DNA from: Pseudomonadota bacterium
GTDB lineage: Bacteria; Pseudomonadota; Alphaproteobacteria; Sphingomonadales; Sphingomonadaceae
Assembly: GCA_023426225.1 (NCBI GenBank)
Contig: JAFABD010000255.1
Location: 1 to 39,958 of the forward strand
Direction: 5' to 3'
DNA length: 39,958 bases
A program made the translations under genes and the position numbers. The notes beneath the pieces are model-generated. The model saw only the letters and a list, made by a program, of their open reading frames with translations. It was not told the DNA's origin and did not search any database. Positions 24,201-32,673 of this stretch are shown piece by piece. The stretch's first letter is position 1, and every line of letters starts with the position of its first letter.

Positions 24201-25305
24201 GCTGCTCCACCCGATCTATGCCACGCTGTACGTCATCCCCTGGTATCGGGCGCTCGGCGTGCGCGTCGGCCGCCGGGCGGAGATCTCGACCGCGGCGGCG
24301 ATCGTGCCCGATCTCGTCGACATCGGCCCCGAAAGCTTCATCGCCGACGCCGTGCTGTTCGGCGCGGCGCGGATGGAGCCGGGCGCGATCCGGCTGGCGC
24401 ATACCCGGATCGGCCGGCGCTCGTTCATCGGCAATTCGGCGCTGCTGCCCACCGGCGCGACGATCGGCGACGGCGTGCTGATCGGCGTGCTGTCCAAACC
24501 GCCCGCCGACGACGGTGCCGCGGCACCCGACGGCACCTGGTTCGGCTCGCCCCCCATCTCGCTCCCCGTCCGCCAGACGGTCGCGCTGTTCGACGAGGGC
24601 GCGCGCTTCAATCCCGGCCGCCGGCTGGTGGCGACGCGCCTGGCGATCGAGGCGGTGCGCGTCACGCTCTCGCTCACGCTGTTCATCGCCTTCTTCAGCC
24701 TGCTGCTCTCGGCAGTCGGCGAGCTCGACGATTTGCGCAACGGCGGCTACTGGATCCTCGTCACCTTCCCCTTCCTCTATATCGGCTTCGCGCTCGCCTG
24801 CGGGCTGTCGGTCGTACTGCTCAAATGGCTGGTGATGGGGCGCTACAAGCCGACCACCCAGCCGCTGTGGAGCCCGTTCGTGTGGCGAACCGAACTGGTG
24901 ACGGCGACCTACGAGAATCTGGCCGTGCCCAACCTGCTCGAGCCGCTGCGCGGCACGCCATGGCTGGCCGCCTATCTCCGGCTGCTCGGCTGCCGGATCG
25001 GCCGGCGCTGCTACATCGACACGACCGACTTCACCGAACCCGATCTGGTCGAGATCGGCGACGACGCGGCGCTTAACGATTTCGCGGGGCTCCAGACGCA
25101 CCTGTTCGAGGATCGCGTGATGAAGGTCAGCGGCGTCCGCGTCGGCGACCGTGCGACGATCGGCTCCTACGCGATCGTCCTCTACGATGCCGAAATCGGC
25201 GAGGACGCACAGCTCGGCGACCTTTCGGTGGTGATGAAGGGCGAGGCGCTGCCGCCCGGCACGTCGTGGGAGGGGCTCCCCGCCCGCCCGGCGCGCGCCG
25301 AGTGA
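21265..25305 (+). CDS. Membrane NRPS resembling epsilon-poly-L-lysine synthetase (Pls-like)
   Basis: The 1346 residues have the same order of parts as epsilon-poly-L-lysine synthetase (about 1319 residues). An adenylation domain (40-540) has Y-T-S-G-T-T-G-R-P-K-G (198-208), N-T-Y-G-P-T-E-T-T (330-338), Y-R-S-G-D-L (419-424) and the A10 lysine K530. A carrier domain has Ser587 in G-G-H-S-L. Then come six membrane spans in three pairs (about 648-714, 885-945, 1130-1189), each followed by a soluble hexapeptide-repeat-like domain (750-865, 990-1100, 1225-1346). There is no standard condensation or thioesterase domain. In Pls the carrier loads one amino acid and the tandem C-terminal domains join free monomers to the growing chain. 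The product here is unknown; a homopolymer of a basic amino acid is the best guess. Its stop overlaps the phosphopantetheinyl transferase gene. Confidence 0.88.
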   Translation: MSTQPAPGAPRADDVPAPTAFAPIAPTPALRDDAPYARDELLHEIFDTAAAAFGPRCAIRLIGDDPEHSRRTALSYAELRERALRFARQLRAMGVKRGDKVVLCLPRGLDQYMAILGTLWAGACYVPVDWTYPQDRIDYIAQDSGAVLIVTESERADAMPVRTLVLDRKLGDLAAREPLPIGRDESGAAPDDLAYIIYTSGTTGRPKGVAITHRNACHLVRSESAILALDGDDRVFGGFSLAFDMSVETMWSAFFVGAELLVANEALAKAGPDMAPVLAAEGVTIWHVVPSLLSLVETEMPSLRLLNLGGEACPPDLVNRWFRPGLRLLNTYGPTETTVTATWTELQPGRRVTIGRPLPGYTAWIVDEQLWPVPAGAEGELVIGGPGVGAGYLNRPDLTAEKFVMTPFAGPDGEPVLVYRSGDLVRLDAVGDIDYIGRIDTQVKIRGFRVELGEIEAVIADDPAVAQAVVHLFRDDDGAEFLAAFVVARSGATVDLDAARARVRERLPNYMRPAAYQLLDALPTLPASGKVDRKALQRPAAAPAEARETVPPATPLEEQLHAIWSEAFAPQKVSVLDDLFEDLGGHSLKAARLVSAMRKTPGLAGVSIQDVYAAPSIRALAARLHDRVAAAPMVEDRSFHRVPAAQRWLCWIAQTIALIPIYSIAGLQWFFPYVAYTHLSGDDMNRVTALAFSGLSFIAIPPLAMFASILVKWVVIGRFRAGDYPLWGLYYFRWWFVRRFSEVIATPYLAGTPMLRAYYRLLGARIGKRAFLGRCAIDTPDLVEIGDDAVISDYAMFATSSVERGLLRLGAIRVGDGAFLGSMAVVGRDCTIGEGAMLEDLSAIPVGTAIPAGEAWSGSPAQRVESGLERRRDDAAGPVRRLLTGFGLAVAAAILPLVAILPIAPGLIAMIEIDWNTESYSYLLISPLLALTYILLMCTLTVAAKRLILGSVRPGRYSIHSWFYVRFWFVQQVNDLALRLLHPIYATLYVIPWYRALGVRVGRRAEISTAAAIVPDLVDIGPESFIADAVLFGAARMEPGAIRLAHTRIGRRSFIGNSALLPTGATIGDGVLIGVLSKPPADDGAAAPDGTWFGSPPISLPVRQTVALFDEGARFNPGRRLVATRLAIEAVRVTLSLTLFIAFFSLLLSAVGELDDLRNGGYWILVTFPFLYIGFALACGLSVVLLKWLVMGRYKPTTQPLWSPFVWRTELVTATYENLAVPNLLEPLRGTPWLAAYLRLLGCRIGRRCYIDTTDFTEPDLVEIGDDAALNDFAGLQTHLFEDRVMKVSGVRVGDRATIGSYAIVLYDAEIGEDAQLGDLSVVMKGEALPPGTSWEGLPARPARAE

Positions 25306-25970
25306 CGCTGCCCGTCTGGATCGACGGGCCGCTCGCGCCCGCCCCGGTCCCTCCGGCGGGCGCGATTGCGTGGCAGGTGCGGCTCGACGATCCGGCGGTC
25401 GAAGCGGCGGCGGGGCAGGCACCGCTCACCGCTGCCGATCTCCGCGATCTTGCGGACCGCCCCGATTCGGCGATGCGCGGGATGCGGCGCCGGCTCACCC
25501 GGCTGCTCGTCGCGCGCGTCACCGGGGTCCATCCGGCCGCGATCGACATCCGGCGCGATGCGCTCGGTGCGCTCCATCTCGACGCGCCCCACACCAGCGG
25601 CGGGGCGCTGCACGGCTGGCACGTCAGCGTCGCCGGGCGCTGGCCGCATTGCCTGATCGGGCTGGCACGTCAGCCGGTGGGGGTCGATCTCGAGCCGCTC
25701 GACGCCGATCCGCCGCCACCCGATGCGCTGACCCCCGCCGAAGCCCGCAGGCTCGCCGACGCCCCGCCGCACGCCTGGCTCGCCTGCTGGGTGGCCAAGG
25801 AGGCGCACGCCAAATGCCTCGGCATCGCCTCGCGGATCGAGCCGACCGGGATCGAAACCGGCGCCGCCGCGCCCGGGGCGGCCATCACCGCAGCCTCCGC
25901 GACCGGCACCACCCGGGGCTGGGTGACGACGGGCATGGGAACGCTGCGCGCGCTCGCGCTCCCCGCCTGA
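25302..25970 (+). CDS. Sfp-type 4'-phosphopantetheinyl transferase
   Basis: This enzyme attaches the phosphopantetheine arm to the carrier serine. The 222-residue protein starts with GTG at 25302, overlapping the NRPS stop (GTGA), so the two are translationally coupled. Motifs: G-V-D-L-E-P-L (Mg-binding, about 125-131) and W-V-A-K-E-A-H-A-K-C-L-G (about 165-176), the W-x-x-K-E-x-x-x-K signature of the family. The coupling makes the upstream synthetase its obvious substrate. It is convergent with the diguanylate cyclase gene, ten bases apart. Confidence 0.92.
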   Translation: MTLPVWIDGPLAPAPVPPAGAIAWQVRLDDPAVEAAAGQAPLTAADLRDLADRPDSAMRGMRRRLTRLLVARVTGVHPAAIDIRRDALGALHLDAPHTSGGALHGWHVSVAGRWPHCLIGLARQPVGVDLEPLDADPPPPDALTPAEARRLADAPPHAWLACWVAKEAHAKCLGIASRIEPTGIETGAAAPGAAITAASATGTTRGWVTTGMGTLRALALPA

Positions 25971-25980
25971 CCGCGCCGCC

Positions 25981-27525
25981 TCAGTCGTGCGGCACCTCGT
26001 GCCGCTGGGTCGGATCGACGGTATCGTCGTCGGCGGAAATCGGCCGCAGGTCGCCCGAAACGATCGCGCGCCCTTTGCCCAGCGCCTTGGCGCTGTAAAG
26101 CGCGAGGTCGGCGCGCTTGAGCAGTTCGCTCTTCGAATGGATGCCGTCGGTCAGCACGCAGCACCCGATCGTCGCGGCGACGCGGATCACGCCCTTCGGC
26201 CCCGGCACCGCGACAACCAGTTCGCCGAGCAGGCGATGGAGCAGCGGGCGGATCGCCGCCAGCGCCTCGGCATCGGTGATCGCCAGCACGAACTCGTCGC
26301 CGCCCAGTCGCGCGGCGAAGCCCAGCGCCTCGGCCTGCGCGGCAAGCTTGGCGCCGATCGCCTTCAGCACCTCGTCGCCCGCGGCATGGCCATAGGTGTC
26401 GTTCGCGGTCTTGAAGTTGTCGAGGTCGATCAACAGCACCGCCAGCGCGCGGTCGGCCATGCGATTGCGCTCGACATGCTCGTGCAGATAGGCGTCGAGC
26501 GCGCTGCGGTTGGGCAGCTGCGTCAGCTCGTCATAACGCGCCGATCGTTCGAGCGCCTTTTCGAAGTCATAGCGCGAGGTCACGTCCTGGCAGATGCCGA
26601 TCAGCGCCACCGCCTCGCCGTCGCGACACTCGACCTCGCCCACATTGCGGACGCGCCGCCGCTCGCCCGTGCCGGTGACGATATCGGTCTCGACATCGTA
26701 ACCCGCGCCGGTCGCGATCGCGCGGTCGATCGCCTGCATGATCAGGTCGCGGTCCTGCACCGGATAGAATCCGAACAGTTCCTCCAGCGCAGGCGGCCCC
26801 TTGGCCGGATCGAGTCCGAACAGCGTATAGCTGTGCGGCGACCAGGCGAGTTCGGCGCTGCCCAGGTCGAGCCGCCACGATCCCACGCTCGCCAGCCGTT
26901 CGGCCTGTTCGAATGTGCCCAGCCCGCGCTCGCGCTCGCGCAGCCGCCGCTCGGCGGTCTCCGCCGCGACGCGGTGCTCGGCTGCCGTCCGCCGCGCGTC
27001 GATCAGCGTCTCGACCAGATGGCCGAGCTGACGGAACATCTTGAGCTCGGACGTGCTCGGCAGGCGCGGTTCCTGACCGATGACGCACAGCGTGCCGATC
27101 ACCTGGTCGGCATCGGCGCGGCGGCTGGTCAGCGGAACGCTCGCCAGGAACCGCACGCCGTCGGGCGTCGCCACCATCGGGTCGGCCTTCAGCCGCGCAT
27201 CCTCGGCCGCGTCGGGAACGATCAGCGCCGGCCCTGCGCCAAAGGCCCGCGCGCACAGCGCAAGCGCCCCCGCCGCCGCCCTGGGGAGCGGCCCGCATTG
27301 GGCGGTGAACCAGTCGCGGTGCGGCGCGTCGATCCAGACCAGCGCCGTGTCGCCGCCCAACAGGCGCGCCGTGCAATCGGTGATCGCGGCAAAGGCGTCG
27401 CCCGGGCCGCTCGGCTCGTGCGCCATATGTGGCGGAAAAGCCGGAAGCGACAACGACTCCGGCGCCGGGACGGGGCTCGATCCGTCCCGGCCAAATCCGC
27501 CGGCACGCCCCGCATCCATCCTCAT
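25981..27525 (-). CDS. GAF-PAS-GGDEF diguanylate cyclase
   Basis: This soluble signalling protein has a GAF domain (about 40-180), a coiled linker (180-205), a PAS domain (210-325, ending I-G-I-C-Q-D-V-T-S-R-Y) and a GGDEF domain (330-495) with intact G-G-D-E-F at 408-412, so it can probably make cyclic di-GMP from two GTP. The inhibitory RxxD site that normally lies just upstream of GGDEF is absent (A-E-A-L instead), so product feedback should be weak. ATG 27525 is my choice; ATG 27519 and a TTG at 27537 are alternatives. There is no signal peptide or membrane span. The 283-base gap up to the kinase start shows no gene; an isolated TAGGAGG lies in it without a start codon in position. Confidence 0.9.
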   Translation of the reverse strand: MRMDAGRAGGFGRDGSSPVPAPESLSLPAFPPHMAHEPSGPGDAFAAITDCTARLLGGDTALVWIDAPHRDWFTAQCGPLPRAAAGALALCARAFGAGPALIVPDAAEDARLKADPMVATPDGVRFLASVPLTSRRADADQVIGTLCVIGQEPRLPSTSELKMFRQLGHLVETLIDARRTAAEHRVAAETAERRLRERERGLGTFEQAERLASVGSWRLDLGSAELAWSPHSYTLFGLDPAKGPPALEELFGFYPVQDRDLIMQAIDRAIATGAGYDVETDIVTGTGERRRVRNVGEVECRDGEAVALIGICQDVTSRYDFEKALERSARYDELTQLPNRSALDAYLHEHVERNRMADRALAVLLIDLDNFKTANDTYGHAAGDEVLKAIGAKLAAQAEALGFAARLGGDEFVLAITDAEALAAIRPLLHRLLGELVVAVPGPKGVIRVAATIGCCVLTDGIHSKSELLKRADLALYSAKALGKGRAIVSGDLRPISADDDTVDPTQRHEVPHD

Positions 27526-27808
27526 CTGCAACCCCAAACGCGACCTTGTTACCCGCTCCTTATAGGAGGCCGGCCGAGCGACTTGGCGCGGCGGGGGAAT
27601 TTATCGTTACGCGCCGGGTAAGGAATGGACCGGATCGACATCCGCCGCGACGGGCGCACTTCCGCGAACGTCCGCGAGTCCCGAACCGCGTCGACGGCGG
27701 GCATTTGCGGTCCTCCCGGAGTAACGCGCATCTGATTTTCGTGCGATCACGGCTCCGGATCAGTCGCCGCCGCGTTGCCCTTTGCCGTCCCAGCCACAAA
27801 GGCCGTTC

Positions 27809-30000
27809 ATGCATCGACTTCGCCACGCCGCGCTCCCGCTGATCCTGCTTCTGCTCGGTGCGTTCGCCTCGGTGCTCGCCGCCGTGCAGATCGCGCGGAC
27901 CGAACAGGCGCGCACGGTCGCGCGGTTCCACAGCATCGCCGCCTCTGCCCAACAGGATATCGAGGCAAAGCTCGCCACGCAGGCGACGCTGCTGCGCGGG
28001 CTCGCCGGGCTGTTCGAGGCCGATGGGAATGTCGATCGCGACGCGTTCCGTGCCTATGTCGACCGGCTCAACCTCGATGCCAACTATCCCGGGGTGCTTG
28101 GCCTCGGCTATGCGCCGGTCAGCGCGGGCGACGGTCCCGGCGCCGCAGTGCTCGCGCGCGGGCGCGCCGAACAGGGGCCGGATTTCCGCCTGTGGCCTGC
28201 CGGCCCGCGCACGCGCTATTCGACGATCCTCTACCTCGAACCGCTCAACCGCCGGAACCGCGCGGCGCTGGGGTTCGACATGACGTCGGAAGCGACGCGC
28301 CGGGCCGCGATGCTGCGTGCCCGCGAAACCGGCTTCACCGCGATGACCGGCCGCGTCCGGCTCGTGCAGGAGATCGACCCCGCCAAACAGGCCGGTTTCC
28401 TCCTCTATACGCCGCTGTTCCGCGATCGCGCGGCCCGCCGGGGCTCTACGGCTGGGTCTACAGCCCGTTGCGCGCCGACGACCTGTTCAACGCCACCTTC
28501 CGCGACGGCATCACCCGCGACGTCAGGATCGCCGTGTATGACGGACCGCCCAGCGCGGCGAGCCTCCTCTACCAGAGCGCCGCCGTCACGCCCGCCGACA
28601 CGCTGCAAACGACGCGGCGGCTGCTCGCCGGCGGCCGCACGCTGCATCTCGTGGTCGCGGCGCCGCCCGGCTTCGACGGCCGCTCGCCGCTGCAATCGGC
28701 GCTCTGGGTCGGGATCGGCGGCCTGGTCGTCAGCCTGCTCGCCGCCGCGCTCGGCTGGCAACAGGCACGCGCCGCCGACCGCATCGAGGATCAGGTGCGC
28801 GAACGCACCGCCGAACTCGCGCTGGCGAACGACCAGCTCCGCACCGAAGCGGAGGCGCGCGAACGCGCCGAAACCCAGCTCAACCATATGCAGCGGATCG
28901 AGTCGCTCGGTCGCATGACCGGCGGGATCGCGCATGATTTCAACAATATGCTCGCGGTCATCATCGGCAGCCTCGACCTTGCGCGCCGCCGCGTCGACGA
29001 TCCGGCAGCCGTCGCGCGGCTGATCGAACAGGCGGCGGGCGGCGCCACCCGCGCTGCCGAGCTCACGCAGCGCCTGCTCGCCTTTTCGCGCCAGCAGGCG
29101 CTGGTGCCGCGCGTGCTCGATCCCAACCGGCTGGTGCGCGAGATGACCGACCTCCTCGCGCGCACGCTCGGCGAGCAGGTGCGCCTGCGCACGCTGTTCG
29201 CTCCCGAGCCGCTCCGCATCCGCGCCGACGCGGCGCAGCTCGAAAGCGCGATCGTCAACCTCGCCGTCAACGGTCGCGACGCGATGGCGGCGGGGGGCAC
29301 GCTCACCATCGCCACGGCGCACATCGAAACGCCGCCCGCCGGGCTCGATCTTGCGCCTGCGCCGCATGGCTGGGTCGAAATCACCGTCACCGACACCGGC
29401 GAGGGGATGGATGCCGCCGTGCTGGCGCATGCCTTCGATCCGTTCTTCACCACCAAGGGCGTCGGGCGCGGCACCGGACTGGGGCTCAGCCAGGTGCTCG
29501 GCTATGTGCGCCAGTCGGGGGGCGATGTGGCGATCGCCACCGCGCCGGGCGCGGGCACGACGATCCGCATTCTGCTTCCCGCCTATCAGGGCGACGAGGT
29601 CGCGATCACCGACGTGCCGCGCGGCGCAGTGCCCACCGGCCGGCCCGAGGATGTGGTGCTGGTGGTCGAGGACGACGCCCAGGTCCGCACCACCACCGTC
29701 CAGATGCTGCGCGACCTCGGCTACACTGCGCTCCACGCCGGCGGCGGTGCCGAGGCGCTGGGCACGCTCGCGCGCTGTCCGGGCGTCCGGCTGGTCTTTT
29801 CGGACATCGTCATGCCCGAAATGGACGGACCGACGCTCGCGCGGCTCGTCCGCCGCGACTGGCCCGAAACGCGGCTGCTCTTCACGACCGGCTATGCCCC
29901 CGAACATCTGATCGAGGGCGAGGGCGACGCCCCGCTGCTGCGCAAGCCGTTCACCGAGGCCGATCTCGCGCGTGCGATCCGGGCGACGCTCGACGCCTGA
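27809..30000 (+). pseudogene. CHASE-domain hybrid histidine kinase with a frameshift
   Basis: Read across two frames this is a complete hybrid kinase: span 1 (residues 7-27), an extracytoplasmic CHASE sensor domain, span 2 (after S-P-L-Q-S-A-L-W), a phosphoacceptor helix with G-G-I-A-H-D-F-N-N, an ATPase domain (N-G-R-D-A-M, D-T-G-E-G-M-D, G-T-G-L-G-L-S) and a receiver domain (V-E-D-D, phosphorylatable Asp in F-S-D-I-V-M-P, K-P-F). The first part runs from ATG 27809 (AAAGG upstream) to about 28436, then the frame shifts. Restoring one C in the CCC at 28434-28436 yields D-R-A-A-P-P-G-L-Y-G-W-V-Y and a 730-residue open frame ending at 30000. A recent inactivating deletion or an assembly error are both possible. 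Confidence 0.85.
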
Positions 30001-30024
30001 ACCGCGACCTGCGCGAAGGTTTCG

Positions 30025-30050
30025 GGCGCCCCGGATTGCTGCCGGGCGCC
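30025..30050 (+). terminator. GC-rich hairpin after the hybrid kinase gene
   Basis: GGCGCCCCGG and CCGGGCGCC pair over nine bases with one bulged C around a 7-base loop (ATTGCTG), 24 bases after the kinase stop. It lacks a T-run (GATCC follows), so termination strength is doubtful, but its place between two transcription units fits. Confidence 0.45.
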
Positions 30051-30070
30051 GATCCGGCTAACTGTCGTAC

Positions 30071-31162
30071 ATGGACAATACAGTCACCCGCTCGCTCAAA
30101 CGAACGGTCGCCGGCGCGATGATCGCCCTGCTCGCCTGCACCTCGGCGGCGGCGGCGGCGCGGCCGCGTACGTCGCTCCCTGACATGAACGCCGTCTTGC
30201 GCGATCAGCGGGTCGAAAGTGCGTCGGTCGCCCTGATCCGCAACGGGCGGATCGTCGCGACGGGCGCGTGGGGCATGGCTGGCCCGGGCCGCGCGGCGAC
30301 CGTCGCCACGCCCTATAATCTCGCCTCGCTGACCAAGCCGCTGACGGCGGAAATCGTCTTGCGGCTGGTCTCGGCAGGCGGGCTTTCGCTCGATGAACCG
30401 ATGGATCGCTATTGGCGCGACCCTGACCTGGCCAACGATCCCCGGCGGATGAAGCTGACGGTCCGCATGGCGCTCAGTCACCGTACCGGGTTGCCCAACT
30501 GGCGTGATGCGAAGGGGCTGGCCTTCGAGCATGATCCTGGCACGACCACAGGCTATTCCGGCGAAGGCTATCAATATGCCGCGCGTTACGCCGAGCGTCG
30601 CACCGGACAGCCGTTCGAAGCGCTCGCGGCACGCTGGCTGTTCGCCCCCGCGGCCATGCCCGCATCGGGTTACGTGTCGGGGCAAGGCGCCACGATCCCG
30701 ATCGCCGTGCCCCATGACGACGCGGGCAAGCCGCTGCCTGTCGAACCGGTGACGCGCTACAATGCCGCCGATCTGGCCCATGCGACGGCGCGCGATTACG
30801 CGCGGTTCCTCATCAGGGTCCGAACGGACGAAGGGATGACCGCTTCGGTCGCCGCAGAGCGCAGCCGGCTACAGGCGGATCTCGGACCCGGGACATGCGC
30901 CGGCGCCAGGGCGAGCACCTGCCCGCCCTGGATCGGCTTCGGTCTGGGCTGGCAACTCCTGGGCTTCGCTGACGGGACGACGATGCTCCACACCGGCAAG
31001 GACGCCGGTTCTTTCACCTTCGCCGCCATCAATCGCGCGACGGGCGACGGGATCGTCATCCTGACCAACAGCGACAACGGGTGGCGCGTCATCCTGCCGA
31101 TCCTCGAACGCACCGACAGCGATCCGAAACTGATCGCCTTCCTGCGCGGCCAGATGAACTGA
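30071..31162 (+). CDS. Secreted serine hydrolase, beta-lactamase/PBP class C fold
   Basis: This 363-residue protein starts with a signal peptide (S-L-K-R-T-V-A-G-A-M-I-A-L-L-A-C-T-S-A-A-A-A-A style) that could end at a Cys but lacks a full lipobox. Catalytic motifs of the class C beta-lactamase-like family are present: S-L-T-K (Ser86, Lys89), Y-S-G (Tyr162) and H-T-G near 315. Substrates of this family are diverse (peptidoglycan peptides, esters, lactams) and cannot be told apart here; an esterase or peptidase is more likely than drug resistance. It stands alone between the kinase and rluE. Confidence 0.88.
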   Translation: MDNTVTRSLKRTVAGAMIALLACTSAAAAARPRTSLPDMNAVLRDQRVESASVALIRNGRIVATGAWGMAGPGRAATVATPYNLASLTKPLTAEIVLRLVSAGGLSLDEPMDRYWRDPDLANDPRRMKLTVRMALSHRTGLPNWRDAKGLAFEHDPGTTTGYSGEGYQYAARYAERRTGQPFEALAARWLFAPAAMPASGYVSGQGATIPIAVPHDDAGKPLPVEPVTRYNAADLAHATARDYARFLIRVRTDEGMTASVAAERSRLQADLGPGTCAGARASTCPPWIGFGLGWQLLGFADGTTMLHTGKDAGSFTFAAINRATGDGIVILTNSDNGWRVILPILERTDSDPKLIAFLRGQMN

Positions 31163-31295
31163 CACGATCATGCGCCGGATGACCGCGCGCCCCCACCGGC
31201 AGCCGGCCGCTTCCGGGCAGGCCCGGCGCGCATAGCCTCTCCGGCGACGGCACGCGCCGGGAGACATCGCCGCAGCCAAACGCTATGCGCGCGGC

Positions 31296-31856
31296 ATGCC
31301 CCGGCTGCTCCTGTTCAACAAACCCTTCGGGGTCCTGTCGCAATTCACCGACCGCGGCTCGCCGATGGTGCGGTCGACCCTGTCGGATTTCATTGCGGTA
31401 AAGGGCGTCTACCCCGCCGGGCGGCTCGATCGCGACAGCGAGGGCCTGCTGCTGCTCTGCGACGACGGGCGACTGCAGGCGCGCATTGCCGATCCGCGCT
31501 TCAAGATGCCCAAGACCTATCTGGTGCAGGTCGAGGGCGATCCGCAGGACGCGGAACTCGAGCCGCTGCGGCGCGGTGTGCTGCTCAAGGACGGCATGAC
31601 CCTGCCGGCGGAGGTCGCGCGGATCGACGCGCCGGACCTGTGGGAGCGCGACCCGCCGATCCGCCAGCGCAAGTCGATCCCCGACAGCTGGCTGAGAATC
31701 ACCATCCGCGAAGGCCGCAACCGGCAGGTCCGCCGGATGACCGCGGCGGTGGGCCTGCCCACGCTGCGGCTGGTCCGCTGGTCGATCGGCGACTGGTCCG
31801 TCGCCGGGATCGCGCCGGGGGAGTTTGCGGAGGGCCTGCGCCGGAGGCAGGGGTGA
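31296..31856 (+). CDS. rluE: RluE-type 23S rRNA pseudouridine synthase
   Basis: This 186-residue enzyme belongs to the RsuA/RluE branch and has no S4 domain, as in RluE, which modifies U2457 of 23S rRNA in E. coli. It begins L-L-L-F-N-K-P-F-G-V-L-S-Q-F-T-D, very close to the RluE start, and carries the catalytic motif G-R-L-D-R-D-S-E-G-L-L (Asp45) and the C-terminal G-R-N-R-Q-V-R-R-M-T. It is a core housekeeping gene, convergent with the small secreted unknown on its right. Confidence 0.93.
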   Translation: MPRLLLFNKPFGVLSQFTDRGSPMVRSTLSDFIAVKGVYPAGRLDRDSEGLLLLCDDGRLQARIADPRFKMPKTYLVQVEGDPQDAELEPLRRGVLLKDGMTLPAEVARIDAPDLWERDPPIRQRKSIPDSWLRITIREGRNRQVRRMTAAVGLPTLRLVRWSIGDWSVAGIAPGEFAEGLRRRQG

Positions 31857-31914
31857 AGGCTACGCCCGGTATTGGCCGTGCGCGCGAATGTCCGGGGTTG
31901 GTGGGAAGCGGACG

Positions 31915-32379
31915 CTATCTGCTGGGGCAGGCGCGCGCCGGCGTAAGAGTGATATTCCTATAGGTCAGCGAGCGCTGTACGTCGCCGTCATCCGTGCTGA
32001 TCGTTGCGGTTCCCTGAAAAGTCGCAGGAACGCCGTTGTCAGATGATCCTCTGCCCATACGCTGAGCAGGTGCGGAGAGTGTGACCAGCACGAATGACCG
32101 AAGCTCCTTCGGGCTGCCATGATTGAACCATGTCGCGCCTTGGCTCCCTTCTCCTTCAAGTTGACCGTTCGGAGTAGCGCTGCTGCCCGCTTTGATCCTC
32201 CAACCGGGGGGGATTCTACATACGGCCCGAAATTGAACTCCCCAGGTCTTGATGGAAAACGCTTCGATGCTTTCGGTGCCCTTGAGCGGAATGCTCCCGA
32301 TCGAAAGCAGGTAGGTGCGAGGACGGTCGACGGGCGCTGCACCGACCAAGAGCAAAGCGAGGAGGAGACGTGCCTTCAC
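31915..32379 (-). CDS. Small secreted protein of unknown function
   Basis: I do not recognise this 154-residue protein. It starts at GTG 32379 (an in-frame TAA lies 21-24 bases upstream, so no longer form exists) and has a short signal peptide (K-A-R-L-L-L-A-L-L-L-V-G-A-A-P). The mature part is polar, with two cysteines that could form a disulfide (in A-V-C-R-I-P and near the end, A-R-A-C-P-S-R). Its codon use and the bases around it are less GC-rich than the neighbours. No ribosome site is obvious. It could be a lone secreted domain gained by transfer, or a poorly conserved protein. Confidence 0.55.
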   Translation of the reverse strand: MKARLLLALLLVGAAPVDRPRTYLLSIGSIPLKGTESIEAFSIKTWGVQFRAVCRIPPGWRIKAGSSATPNGQLEGEGSQGATWFNHGSPKELRSFVLVTLSAPAQRMGRGSSDNGVPATFQGTATISTDDGDVQRSLTYRNITLTPARACPSR

Positions 32380-32673
32380 AGGCTTAAGCTTGCATTAGAT
32401 TCCAACGTCCGCAACTGGGCGCTTCCTGCCGTTGCGCATACATGCGTCTAAAGCCGATGGTACCAGTGGCACACACGCCTGTGACGCCGTCTGGCGGGCG
32501 ACTGCGGCGCGTCGCCGTGACTGCCGCCGGTTGCTGCCGGCCGCGAAAGCTGATTTGAAGCCTCGCGCTGGGGGGCTCGACCGCGTACAGGCGCGCCGGG
32601 TTGCTCCCATCGTCTCGCGACCGGCTCCATCGCGCAAGGAGCGTGTACAAGGGCAGGCAGTTTCTGGGTTTCA

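Noticed and set aside
21073..25422. 1449-codon minus-strand frame antisense to the NRPS
   Set aside because: Arg/Asp/His-rich shadow of a long GC-rich gene, without start context or recognisable domain.
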